From contig JADEYG010000004.1 in assembly GCA_016906335.1 (NCBI GenBank), forward strand, positions 843,001-907,000: a stretch of 64,000 bases of DNA, given 5' to 3'. The notes under the pieces are model-generated. The model was not told where the DNA came from. It did not search any database and was given only the letters and a program-made list of their open reading frames with translations. The position numbers were made by a program, and so were the translations under genes. How positions within the stretch are numbered: position 1 is the first letter of the stretch; every line of letters begins with the position of its first letter. Origin of the DNA: Novakomyces olei. Its lineage: Eukaryota > Ascomycota > Novakomycetes > Novakomycetales > Novakomycetaceae. Below, piece by piece: positions 1 through 11,454 of this stretch.

Positions 1-494
1 TCCAGGGGTGCCGGGACCAGGAACTGGATGGTATCTACTCTGAGGACTGGGAGGCCTCAAGCTCACTGGCCGATTCTCAAGACGAAGATGATGGTAGCGT
101 GCAGAAAGTCATTGAGGCTACTAGCGAGAAAGTCAATGGCGCTAAGCTGAACGGACTGCAAAAGAGGTTTGCTGGAGTCAAGATCAATCAAAGCTCTGGA
201 ACAATTACACCCTCGGGTAAAAAGATCAGGTACGTGGCCGAATCACGTGCGGGCCGTCACGAGTATGTGCAGGACGAAATCAGGCGGCAATCGGCCCTTA
301 TTTGGCACGTGATTTCGAGTGAGAAGGGAAGGGTTTACCTCTGTGGTTCTGGATCTGGATTCGTCCAGGAAGTGGAGAATGCACTGGTCGATGCAGTGAT
401 CAAAGAAGCCGGCGTGACCCGAGAAGAAGCAACAGGGTTGTGGCGAAAATGGAACGACCCACTTGTGTACAAGTATATAAAGGAGGTTTGGTAG
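1..494 (+). CDS. TAH18: NADPH-dependent diflavin oxidoreductase, C-terminal part (5' truncated)
   Basis: The gene enters from the left edge; the frame is open from base 3 and stops at 494. The visible part is the C-terminal FAD/NADPH-reductase domain. It has a GCRDQELD...YSEDW stretch, the nucleotide-binding turn YLCGSGSGF, and the aromatic end YIKEVW. In this family the terminal aromatic residue stacks on the FAD. In Tah18/NDOR1 the protein passes electrons from NADPH to Dre2 for cytosolic Fe-S cluster assembly. The family assignment (cytochrome-P450-reductase-like diflavin) is firm. Tah18 rather than P450 reductase or sulfite reductase is preferred from the YIKEVW ending and is less certain. 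An acidic, low-complexity insertion (ASSSLADSQDEDDGS) follows the GCR motif. Confidence 0.72.
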   Translation, partial: QGCRDQELDGIYSEDWEASSSLADSQDEDDGSVQKVIEATSEKVNGAKLNGLQKRFAGVKINQSSGTITPSGKKIRYVAESRAGRHEYVQDEIRRQSALIWHVISSEKGRVYLCGSGSGFVQEVENALVDAVIKEAGVTREEATGLWRKWNDPLVYKYIKEVW

Positions 495-745
495 GGAAAT
501 GGATGGCGTGCATACCGGTCTGGCGCGGGAATAAAGGGCATTAACATTGATGCATCTTGTTTATTCTCCCGTCTTGATAATTTGTTTTAAACATCACCAA
601 TTGGCAGAGTACACGTGCACGGGATTTGACGAGCACAAAGACGAACAAAGGGCGGGAATAAAAAGCCTTATACATTATGAACCTCTATAAAAATGCGCAC
701 ATTCGATACAATGTGTTGCATATCGTGTGCATGCTTATTACATTA

Positions 746-859
<114 letters not shown>

Positions 860-962
860 GAAGTCAAGTCATGCTAGTCTACCAGTGCCAGACACCTGCG
901 CGTAATACCTAAATCTTATTGCATTGAACTATAGAGATTGACAAAAGTCTCTACTCGTCTTT

Positions 963-2147
963 TTACTTTCGGCGACCTCGTTTCCATGCCTTGCAAAAAT
1001 CAGCTTTATCTGAAACGCTCATTCGAAGACGGCGAAGCCTGCCCAAGCGCGAGAGCGCATCGGCTACATTTTCGGCAGCAGGAGTAGACAAAGGCGCCCC
1101 GACACGGCCTCGAACTCCATGCGAAATCCCACCAACAAGTCGATAGATAAAAGCAAAAGCATTAGAGCCAATTGGAGTAGTAATATCGGGGGGCTCGTAT
1201 TTGAATGAAATCGGGAAAACGCGTCGATTAGCAGGCAAATCACCAACAGAGTCACAAAGACTTAAAAGACCTCGGCCATTCGAGGTAGTGCCCTACAATT
1301 CATTAATTATCCAAAAATACAATTTAAAAAGTCATAAATAAAAACAATAATAAGAATAAAAGGCCTAAATAATAGTTAATGATTACAACCTACTTCTGGA
1401 AAGATGACAATTATGCGATCGCGGTTCGAATCGCAAAGCTCTGATACTTTATAAAGCGAGCGATCTTTTGTGCTCTGGCCCAAACTTAATTTCAAAGCCT
1501 GTAGAAAAGACAGCGGCTGTACGCGCGCCTCGTTGGGGAAACTTTGCGTGAAAAGTGCAGGAAAGCTAAGGATAAGCAGACATATTCGAGACAAAAGACT
1601 TACTACAAGTCGAGTACAATAACATCAAGAGGCGAGGAATGGTTGGCGACAATTATGTCACCCTTTTCAGGTTGCTGTCGGTTTCTAATCATCATCAGCA
1701 TTTTATTTTCTTAAATAAAAGAAACAAAAATAAAATAAAAAATCAAAATCAAAACAAAAACATAGCAAAATAAAATAAAATAAAAATATCGCCTTACCCT
1801 CCCTCGCGCTGGAATGCTATCCAATGAATGCCGGCAATCCATAAGGCAGAACGAACAGATTCTTGGCGAACGGCAGAAAAAATTAGGGGGGCAAACGGGT
1901 CAAGCAAATGCTTTAACAAGACATTGACAAAGATCGTGTGAGCAGCCAGCCAGGGCAGCAGAAAAATAATTCGTAAAACAAAAACAATAGTGCGGACTAG
2001 GACGGCCAAAAATGATGGTAATCCTTCGGTAGTAGCGGGAATAGGGTAAAAAGGTGCTATTCCAGTTCCAGGATCTAATTAATGAATTAGCAATAGCTTT
2101 GAGTAACTAAAAAACAAAATACCTCTCCACTGTGAAAACTTTTCCAT
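963..2147 (-). CDS. LOA1: Lysophosphatidic acid acyltransferase, Loa1/Vps66-like
   Basis: There are five exons: 2147-2123, 2074-1798, 1684-1604, 1565-1394 and 1292-963, giving about 294 aa. The N-terminus MEKFSQWRDPGTGIAPFYP closely follows yeast Loa1. A hydrophobic segment follows, then the acyltransferase NHSSPLD (HX4D) motif and FPEGTTSNGRG (the EGTTSNG substrate-binding block). The C-terminal FPISFKYEPPDITTPI also fits the family. The enzyme transfers acyl chains to lysophosphatidic acid at the ER and lipid droplets. The first coding exon is only 25 nt. All junctions are GT-AG with TAAT-type branch points near the acceptor. Divergent from the questin-oxidase-like gene. Confidence 0.88.
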
Positions 2148-2269
2148 TGCTTGCGCGCTCTACAGGCTGAGTAAATGAAAACTCAATAACCGTCACCGCC
2201 TCATAATGCAGTCAAACCAACGAGCGGCAAGCAAGTACGTATGAACAAGTGAGAGCTCGTCGGTTCTAC

Positions 2270-2338
<69 letters not shown>
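2270..2338. repeat. (TTA)n microsatellite in a divergent promoter
   Basis: About 23 copies of ATT/TTA fill much of the 318-bp gap between the start codons of the LOA1-like gene (minus) and the questin-oxidase-like gene (plus). I see nothing else in 2148-2465. Confidence 0.96.
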
Positions 2339-2339
<1 letters not shown>

Positions 2340-2465
2340 ATACGGGGTAAATTCAGTTATTTGTTCTTGAATCTAGTGCAAATTACATCACTACAGCTCA
2401 AATTACACGACTTTAAATCACCCCTCTGCTCCAAAATCTGGCCCGCAAATGGTGTAAAAACGGCA

Positions 2466-3960
2466 ATGGCAAGCGACTCGGTGGTTGACACAACGCGCGT
2501 AGCGCACCGTCGTGCGTGTGCGATGGTGCGAGCAAATCACGAGCTTTACTCTCCGTTTTTGAATGAGCCATTGGGGCTACACGACATTAGAGCAAATACA
2601 TTTCCATTGGTAAGTATCGATCAGCAGTTCTGGGCTAACAAGTAGACAATGCAATCTCTATACTTGCTGAGTATAGATCCCGACGTAATGATTGTGTTCA
2701 ATGACTCTACCGCCCATCAAAGGCTGTCGCGTTCCCACGAAGGCATGCACACCGAGGAAATAACTACCCACGATTGGCGGTCGTACGTGGCGCGTCCAGA
2801 CTATGTGCAGAATTTTTCTACTTTTTTCAATGACGAAATGACGCATCTTCAATATGATGCACATCGATTATGCTCTCAATACGTTGATGAGTACGGATTA
2901 AATATGCTCAATTGCTGTAAGTTATTGTACCAAATCGTTGTTTGATTTCAATCGTGTCCTTTTGTAATGTGCTATAATATATATCTGTATACATATGTTT
3001 GCTCGCACCAGTCTAGGTCGAATTTTGTTTTATTTCCAATGCTAATCTAGCACTTTACTTGTACACTTTATACCTAACAATGTAGCAATGGTTCCTATTC
3101 AAATGCTGGCTTGCGGGTTGGGTCTTGACGTTGTGTCTGTAATTGAAGATGGCAAGTTGGCTATGAGCCGTGATAAAAGCATGAATAAATTAAACAATAC
3201 TCAGAGGTGATTAAAGGATAATTAACTAACTGTACAGGACTTGCTATAGCAGCAGCTTCTGGCCGGCTTAAATTGGAGAAACCCTTAAACAAGGGAAAAG
3301 ACAATAATATTATGTACGAAGAACTGACACAGCTTTCGGCCCATAGATTTGACGATGCTGCACGGATGCCTGGAGTGCCTATACGCAGTTTTCATCTTTT
3401 GAATGCCCTTGTCACAATTAATGCTATTCATTCTTTGTGCGTCGCTAAATTCTTGTCTCCGAGTACTCTGGAACTGTGGCTCGATTCTGCTACAACCGGG
3501 GCCGTCCCTGATGACAAAAGCCTTCATGAGGCTCCCATTGCAGGAGCCGTCGCCGAAGGCGAGGAGATGTACGACAAGGCAGGCGTTGCCTCCTGGTTTG
3601 AAATCTCACGTTGGCTTAATATTGTGGATATCTCATCAAAGGATCTTGAAATTAGGGGTTAGTATTCAGCATAATAGGATCAATAACGCTATTTAAGGAC
3701 AAAAAAAAAAGAAAAAAAAAAAAAAAGGCAAACAGCCGTTGTAATGCTGTTAGCCTCGATTATTTGAAGTCTATTTGTTTTTCTTTTTTATTTTATATAT
3801 ACACAGTTTCTTTGGCCTTCGTACCATTGTATGATTCTTTTTATCTTCTGATTCTTGCTAATAATATCTAGCACTTGCGGCTCTTCGACATATGGGCTAT
3901 AAACTTGGTTCAGAAGACAAGTACATTCGTATCGCGACTCAGCTATTCAAAAAATTTTAG
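2466..3960 (+). CDS. Questin oxidase-like protein (DUF4243 family)
   Basis: Proposed exons are 2466-2609, 2646-2916, 3086-3151, 3238-3657 and 3872-3960, giving about 329 aa. The stretch DWRSYVARPDYVQNFSTFF with a following acidic residue matches the W-x-x-(Y)-x-F-x-x-FF-x-x-E block of questin oxidase-like proteins. It is followed by a segment resembling HPLIHLGYGLE...VAEALA (here PIQMLACGLGLDVV...EDGLAIAAA). Family members include the Baeyer-Villiger-type ring-cleaving questin oxidase of geodin synthesis, but most members are uncharacterised. Exon 3 appears to end at a GC donor (G|gcaagt at 3152), because the usual GT donor downstream breaks the frame. No polyketide genes are nearby, so the substrate is unknown. 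The family call is moderate; the catalytic role is not established. Confidence 0.6.
3688..3726. repeat. Poly(A)-rich intronic tract
   Basis: A nearly pure adenine run (A8-A14 blocks broken by G) lies inside the last intron of the questin-oxidase-like gene. Confidence 0.8.
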
Positions 3961-4057
3961 CGCTGTATCATAATTAATATTAAATATCGAAACATAAAAT
4001 ACAATCTTTTATATCATTGTAACGTAATAAATTATACAGACGTACATTAAGAGGCTC

Positions 4058-7000
4058 CTATACACCATAAATCTCATTCAAATCGATGAGAGCTTCGTTC
4101 AGTCTCCTTCGAGCAGGAGTAGTAGAGTCTCGCTGACTTGAAGCATTAACACTGCTCATACTTCTTCGCGTTTGATTAGTAGCAAACGAAGCAGATTGTT
4201 TCAGATTAAACAAATCTCGTATCTGATTAAATGTAAAGCCTCCAGGTCCATGCACTTTATCTTCATGCTCTCGCAAATACTGTAAAATATCGGAGAAATC
4301 TTGGCCAAAACAATTGTAAAAAGTTATAGTACGCGAAAAGTCTGCATCCGCCGGATTTGTGACCAAACTTCGCATGTTTTGTTCAAGAGCGCGGATATTC
4401 TTGAGCAGATATGCGGCGCCTTCACTATTCATTACCGAAAATTCATGGGCATCTTGGATGAAAAGAAGATTCATGAATGGTGCCAAACCGAACAAGATAC
4501 CCCTGAGAATATTAGCGATGTTCTGATATTACATTTGCTAATTCTCGACACTTTTCGTTTGTCTTCATTTTCATTTTTGTTTTGTTTCAATTATTTTTAG
4601 TTTCTTGTTTACTTGTTATTCGTTTCAATTTAATACTTTTTTATTCTTATTCTGTTAAATACCTTTTATCGTCTGGCGGCATGATACCCTCAATTGTATC
4701 CTGAAAGTTTATTAAATAACGGTTCAGCATGATCGTGTTTGGCAGGAGATCTAACTCGGGATAATCCAAGCAGAAATCCTTCTTTGTGTAGTCTGTAATG
4801 TACCACATGACCCGGAGAAAAAGATCGGCTCTTAGAGTTCGAATAATCTCTAATCTCAACGTATCAAACGATGTCTTGAGCTCGTGAAGAGTGCTAGAAA
4901 TCAGAATACCAGAAAGAAAGAACGCAAGAATGTTGTAGATAAACAAACAAAGAATGGATAATGGCAATTTGAGAAAAATTCGATAGCCTAATTTGAAATT
5001 AAAGAAACGTACCTAGTCATCTTGGCATCACTCAGAAATGCCTTTGTCTGCTGTCTGTCCTTGTTTGTGATAACGCTTGTATTGGAAACGGCTTTAAGTA
5101 GCGACATTCGTTTTGAAGAAGAACTAGCTCCATCTGAGCTCGAGGGGGCTTTGCCTTGAGTATTACTGCCATCAAAAATTAAATCCGTGAAAAGGCTAAT
5201 ACTTGTGCACAGCGAGGCTAAGAACATTATATCGTTTGTGTCGCTTTCTTGCATTCCCTGAATATCTCCCATTTGTGACCATATCTCGTCCAAAAGCCTT
5301 GTCTCCTAATGATAAGAGGTAAGTAAAGAATTTTGTTGTTGTCAAAATGCAAAAATAGCTAAAATAGTCTGAATTGAAATGAAAACATAAATAATGAATA
5401 ATGAATAATAAATAAACAAGGAACAAAATAAATAAAAACAGCCATCTATTTCCCAAGTTAATATTTACCTTTGATAGAGGATCCTGAGTATCTTGCTTGG
5501 CATGACTTAAAGATGCCAGCAACCCATATATAATATCCCTATAAGCTGGCTTCTCAGCTATCTCATTCGCCAAGGCAGATATCCATTTCTGATTGCTGTC
5601 TCTCCCTATACCCGAGCCGTTTGTAGTTGTGGAAGATGTCGCATTGATGACTTCTGCAAGGATTAGATTTAATACAAAACATGAAATGCTTCTTCTCCAA
5701 ATGAAAAGGGAAACAAAAAATATACAAAAAATTTATAAGCCAAAAGAAATAATTAATTAATTAAAATTAAAAAAGATAAAAATAGAAATAGAAATAAGTA
5801 AAAATTCGAAAAATTAGAAACACCAAACGTTGGAGCCAAAATTCCTCAAATAATTTGCCTAGACTCATACCTTTAAAATGGCGTCGAATTTGTTTCAAAA
5901 ACTTGTTTATTAAACCGAAAACCATACTCTGCTGCTCCTCCTGGTTGTAAGGGATATCCTTTAGCAAACTGACTGTGCGATCGATGACACGAACAATATC
6001 CAATACACACTATAGTTAATAGACGATAAATTTAAAAAGAAAAAAGTCGTTAAAATATACCCTGCACACTGGATATGTTGATATTTGTTCCCAACCACTC
6101 TCGCTCGACCAGCAATTCTCAGATATCATAATCTGTTCGAAATTATGGTCCATATTCTCGCGCAGCTGCTGGAAAAAAATTCCTGAAACAAAAGTGTCAA
6201 GAAACGATGAGAATCCTCCAACAGAGACGTTGCAGCTGTATTTGTTAGTTTAGGTATGCTAAATTACCGTAAATCGGATAAACAGACAAGAAGAAAAGGA
6301 AAGTTGACAATTAGCGATAAAAAATAGCGATGTAGGTATTAATCCATAACCAAAAGAACATTAAAAGCGAACAATTAAAATCGGCTTATGTAAAGCATAC
6401 CCCCGTAAAATAAGTCTTTCAAGTTCGTTTGTAAAATGAAGCGTAGGCTTGAGCAAAATAGCTAAATTGAAAAGTGAAGGGGCAGCAAGCATTCTGTGAC
6501 CAACAGACATTCTTTCCTCTTCTGCTCTTCCTGATTCACCGCCGCCATTATTGCTCTGAGAAATGTTTGCTTTCTCCGATTGATTTGACTGATAATTTGC
6601 CAGTCCCGGAGCGACTATTCGCAGCTTTTCCGAAATATCGTCCTCCAGTACCTGAAGATCCGAACTCTCGGCGTCGAAATCAGCAAGCCGAAATGGACGT
6701 CCAAATCGATCAGTACGATTACGTCGGTAACTAAAAATATCCGTTACAGCTAGCTCTGTCGAATTTAAGAGAGACGACTGGTCCGGTTGTACTTCCGTGT
6801 CCTCTATTATATAGTCACGAAACATTGACGTAATCTCATTCTGAATTGGCATCCATATTTCAAGCATTTCATAGTCTAATGCTTTTCCAGAATTTGTATT
6901 TGCACTCGAGCCATTGCTCGCTTGCTTGAAGGCTTCTGCTCCCGCTTGATTTTGCGTACTGCTGCTAGTTTGAGCCCGTCGATTAATACGTGTGATAGCA

Positions 7001-8876
7001 TCATGCACAATTAAATGAGCCTCAATGACCGCCTTTAATTTGGCAAACAATGTTCGTACCAGATCTTCCAAAGCTACTGTATATATGGGCTCTTCAAATA
7101 CGGTGGTTTTCTTGAGCAAAAATGAAGCTTTGCTGCCGCCTTCAGATGTTTGCAAGCCATGAATTGCGGCTATATCCGTTACGGTTTTATCCACCAGCTG
7201 GTAAATTTCAGTTGGAAGCCTTTGATATATAGAATGGATAACGTTGGGCAAATCGTTCAGCGAATTCATGGAATCAATTAGTGTTCGAATATACCGCAGA
7301 GAGTCTGCCTCTGGATTCTCATTATCAACATCCGCAAGCTGCCTTTAGCACAATACGAACACCGATAAATAATAAATAATAAATAATAAATAATAAATAA
7401 TAAATAATAAATAATAAATAATAAATAATAAATAATAAATAATAAATAATAAATAATAAATAATAAATAATAAATAATAAATAATAAATAATAAATAATA
7501 AATAATAAATAATAAATAATAAATAATAAATAATAAATAATAAATAATAAATAATAAATAATAAATAATAAATAATAAATAATAAATAATAAATAATAAA
7601 TAATAAATAATAAATAATAAATAATAAATAATAAATGAGCAGAAACGCATACAGAACTTACATTTCGTCCGTCAATGGCGAGACTGGTATCAGCGTCGTC
7701 AGAAACCTCATCATCACCATTGCGCAATGCAAAACTGCCACTTCCACGAGATGACACTGGCTGAGAAATTTGTCTACCGTCATCTCCCAGAACCGACATG
7801 TCCTCGGATTTTGCTCTTGTTTTATCCCATCTTTCTCTGCAATACGGAGATTTAAGATAGAGGTGATTGTGTAGCTCGTCCAGTAATATATCTTTAACAG
7901 ACTATATTTCATAAGCAAGACAAAAACGAAGTCGAGAAACAAAGATGGCTTGTTGTAACCTTGAAAAAACAGATAATAACAAATTATTAAAAACACAAAA
8001 TCAAATCTTGTCATACCGCCTCCTGTGAGCGCAAATACAGAGCTATCCCCTGTAAAGCGCTCAAGTCCGATAGCTCTTTATCAGCCAGTTCCGCAAGAGC
8101 AGAATGTAATTGAGTGGTAGCAGAATGAAACTTCTTCTCCCCCAAAAGTAAATCTATTTGATCAGGAATAGCGCGCAGTCCATTAATACGGCGCAGCAAG
8201 GCCAAAGTGTGCATGTGATCCCGAGAAATCTCATGTAACTGGGCTACATGAGCCTCATCGTGTCCTGCAAAAAGCTCTTTTGACTTTTGCATGTTTGCAC
8301 TGATAGCATCGGCATGCTGAAGCGATATTTGTAGTCCGGCGGTAACATTATCATATGTTCCAAGAGCATTATTAAAATCCTCATAATGATCTGTACTATT
8401 AGACTATAACATTCAAGGAAGGTAGGCGGTTTGAAACAGTTTGTCTAATCTTATTCAAAGAACAAGCTAATTATTAAATTTTTGAATATTTTAAAATAAC
8501 AGAAATGTCTGCTTGACCGAGTTTCAGAAACAGCATGAGGAAACTGTTCATCAAAATAGCTAGGGATAGAGGGAAAGTATAGGGTAATTCGACTGCCAAC
8601 AAAGATCATACCATTAACAATGCCTTGCAAGACTCGTTCAATTTGATCTTTTGTCTCGATGAAATTCTCATAGTCTCCTGCACGGCCCAATGAGCTATCG
8701 TCTAATAGCTCTAAAGCTACTTTGATCGGTACGCATCCTTCTAGCATACATGACCATTGATCCCGGATATCTTCCTCCAAGTCTGCTAATTAACGAAAGG
8801 AAAAATTGCTGAAAATACCTGCTAATTTGCGGTAAATAGCAGACCGCACGGGGCTGCCATAACGGCGCGACGTCAT
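4058..8876 (-). CDS. SEC8: Exocyst complex component Sec8 (EXOC4)
   Basis: About eleven exons give roughly 1,090 aa, the usual size for Sec8. Well-supported exons are 8876-8819, 8785-8612, 8390-8017, 7901-7662 and 7338 to about 6401; six more run down to 4058. The N-terminal block PIKVALELLDDSSLG, LQGIVND and YEDFNNALGTYDNV matches the Sec8 N-terminal domain. Further matches are RRINGLRAIPDQIDLLLGEK, LLDELHNHLYLKSPYC..RW and ENPEADSLRYI...LP...IYQRLP. Sec8 is a rod-like subunit of the exocyst that tethers post-Golgi vesicles to the plasma membrane. Start chosen at 8876 (MTSRRYGS) because it alone splices in frame into ADLEEDIRDQW. The intron at 7661-7339 holds a 39-copy 7-bp array. The last four exon boundaries are approximate. 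Confidence 0.87.
7364..7636. repeat. 7-bp AAATAAT array inside a SEC8 intron
   Basis: About 39 uninterrupted copies of AAATAAT (273 bp) sit between a clean donor (7661) and acceptor (7339). The intron is about 320 bp, far longer than its neighbours. On the transcribed sense strand the repeat reads ATTATTT. Confidence 0.97.
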
Positions 8877-8971
8877 TTGTCACGGCCAATACAATGGCGA
8901 AAGGCCATTGCTCGATCAATAATGGCGTCTAATGAATGATAGATACAGCAATATTGTCAATCGTATTAATC

Positions 8972-9085
<114 letters not shown>

Positions 9086-9169
9086 TAAATATAAATATAA
9101 ATAAATAAATAATTTTGCTATATCGATCACAAGCGAATCATCTGAGCAAGGATTGCGTCAGACCAGAAT

Positions 9170-10141
9170 ATGGCCAACATGGATCGGCCTCAAACTCCTC
9201 CGCGGCAGTCAACGGCAAGCGTACAGCAGACCACTCCGGAAGGCTTAAGGCGCCTGGAAATCGCCCGAATAAAATCGAAGGCGCTACAAGAACAGGAGCG
9301 AACCGGTGATCGTACACTTGCGCATGTTGGAGATTTAAGAGATACCCGTCAAAATTCAAGCGGCGATGCAAAGCACGCTATTGGGCCGAGCTCTATTTCA
9401 AATACTGGGGATAAAAGGAAACGAGACGGAGCCATGTTTAAACCTTTTATTGAGTTTGATATGTCCAAAATAAAGGATACAAAAGGTGGGTTTTTGGCAG
9501 ACGATGGCCAATCAGAAACAGCTCAGAGAGAGTTTGATTTGGCACAACATAGAGAATCGCAACGGAAACGTATTGTTCACGAGCCAGCTATCGATTTGGA
9601 TCCAAGCAAGAGGCCTCTATGTCAAGAGTGTAATGTTTCACCAGAGCTTGATTTTCAGATTCGAGATGTTTTTGGTGTGAACGTATGCTATCGCTGCAAA
9701 GCTGAGCATCCAGAAAAATATTCTCTTCTTACAAAGACAGAGTGCAAGGAAGATTACTTGCTGACAGAGCCAGAGCTTCGTGATACGGAGATCATGCCAC
9801 ACTTGCTTAAAGCGAACCCACACAAATCAACGTTTAGTAACATGATGCTGTACCTCCGGTGTCAAGTTGAGGTTTTTGCTTTCAAGAAATGGGGAGGAGC
9901 CGAGGGCTTGGATGCTGAGTATGAGAAGCGTATGGAGGACAAGAAACGGAAACGAGATGTTAAATTTGAAAAGAAGCTCCGTGACTTGCGTAAGCGGACA
10001 ATCACTAGTGACTGGAGTAAGCATTCTAAGCGGCAGGATGAAAGGCACCAGCATGAGTTCTCCGAAGGGTTTACCGGCCCAGATGGATCTGTAGTCCGCC
10101 GGTGTCTATGTGGGCTTGAGACTGAAGAATTTGAGCTGTGA
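9170..10141 (+). CDS. RAD14: DNA repair protein XPA/Rad14
   Basis: A single exon encodes 323 aa. It contains the XPA zinc finger: Cys151-x2-Cys154, then FQIRDVFGVNVC with Cys173-x2-Cys176. This is followed by the conserved TECKEDYLLTEPELRD and the basic helix MMLYLRCQVEVFAFKKWGG of the DNA-binding domain. The C-terminal third is strongly charged and helical, as expected. XPA binds kinked DNA and RPA and verifies damage in nucleotide excision repair together with TFIIH and ERCC1-XPF. The ATG at 9170 is the first in frame; a second ATG lies three codons later. Divergent from SEC8 across a TAA array. Confidence 0.93.
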   Translation: MANMDRPQTPPRQSTASVQQTTPEGLRRLEIARIKSKALQEQERTGDRTLAHVGDLRDTRQNSSGDAKHAIGPSSISNTGDKRKRDGAMFKPFIEFDMSKIKDTKGGFLADDGQSETAQREFDLAQHRESQRKRIVHEPAIDLDPSKRPLCQECNVSPELDFQIRDVFGVNVCYRCKAEHPEKYSLLTKTECKEDYLLTEPELRDTEIMPHLLKANPHKSTFSNMMLYLRCQVEVFAFKKWGGAEGLDAEYEKRMEDKKRKRDVKFEKKLRDLRKRTITSDWSKHSKRQDERHQHEFSEGFTGPDGSVVRRCLCGLETEEFEL

Positions 10142-10451
10142 GCTGTGAGCTGTGAGCTTTGAATTTGTCTTTTGAATAAGGGTGGGTAATGTATTTTTAT
10201 AAGGCTGTTTTGTATAGGAGTTTGATTGAGCATTCAGAGAGCAAAAATTAATTATGAAGGTAGTTGAGCAGAATTGTTGTAGATGAATTTCACCTTTAAA
10301 GGCCAACCAGTCAACATCAAGAACAAAATCAATCAAATTTAGAGTTACTCAACTACAAAAGCATGGTCTCATCCATTTAAATACTTTCTTTTGTGATTGA
10401 TTGAGCGAAATTGATGAAACAATGAGGATTGCGATCCTATTAGATTTTTCT

Positions 10452-11203
10452 CTACATAATAGTATAATCGCCAAATTTCTCCTTGTAGCCCGGTACGACC
10501 CAACGGCCTTCGCGGACAAGCTCCTCCAATTTCTGGTCGATCTCGGGTGCAGCGTCGCCCACATCGTCCATCTATATTCAAATTAGCAGAGCATAATTAA
10601 TGAATTTAGCAATGCCAGCAAATCAATTAATGCTCATTATTTATTCCTTGTAGCACAACGCCCTCAGTGTAATAATGAGCAAGCAAAAATCGACCGGCTC
10701 CTTGCCGAATTGTACTTACCGTGAGTTGCTCGAAAGGACGTGCACTCTGGATGTTCTCGAGCGTCTTGTTAAGACTGGCCAACTCCGTTTCTACCGTCTT
10801 GGCCGTATCTTGAGCGTTTTCAACCTTTTGCCCTGTTAGCATCTATGCTCGAATAATGTGTGACAGCGGCAACACATTAGAGTAAAAAGAACAAGTAGAA
10901 TTAGAGAGCACGTACAGCTTTGGCCTCGAAGGCATCAATGGCCTTGATTTGAGCACCGACATCATAGGTGACCGGCTTGAAGCTTTTGATCTTAGACTCA
11001 ACCTCGTCTACAATCTTTTTGTTTGTCAGGACTGAGCGGTACGCAGCAAAATCCACTGGCTTGTGAGCATCTTCCAAGTCATTCAACTTGGAACGTGCAG
11101 CACCATTGCGCTGACGAAGTCCATTCAGCGAAGCTACAGTCGACGCCTTAAGGCCCAAGGACGTCGAAAGCTGAGCCCAATTGATCTTTGACACCAGCGA
11201 CAT
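10452..11203 (-). CDS. ATP7: ATP synthase subunit d, mitochondrial
   Basis: Three exons encode about 176 aa (yeast Atp7 has 174). Exon 1 gives MSLVSKINWAQLSTSLGLK and VDFAAYRSVLTN. Exon 2 gives LENIQSARPFEQLT, nearly identical to the yeast LDNIQSARPFDELT block. Exon 3 gives MDDVGDAAPEIDQKLEELV and ends REGRWVVPGYKEKFGDYTIM at 10452. Subunit d is part of the peripheral stalk that links F1 to Fo in the inner mitochondrial membrane. Junctions are GT-AG, with TGCTAAT 14 bases before the last acceptor. It is head-to-tail with eIF4E and convergent with XPA. Confidence 0.94.
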
Positions 11204-11454
11204 CGTCGAACAATGGAGGTTCCTTTGCTTGATCTAACCGGCTCTTCCGTCTGGTATATTTTGTATTTACTTGTATGTTTTGTTAAAATATTGCGTTGCA
11301 AAATTTAGTACTATTTTCACTATATAACTGCGATTATTTACTACCCATCCTACAATGGAGCACTGTGATTACTTGCTGATTTGAAGTAACAAAAGTACGT
11401 ATTTATGTATGTATATCCATTAAAATCTTTTTGCATATGTGAATACAGGGTTTT

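Noticed and set aside
1415-1440. tRNA B-box-like GCGGTTCGAATCGC
   Set aside because: It lies inside a well-supported exon of the LOA1-like gene and no A-box or cloverleaf arms fit around it.
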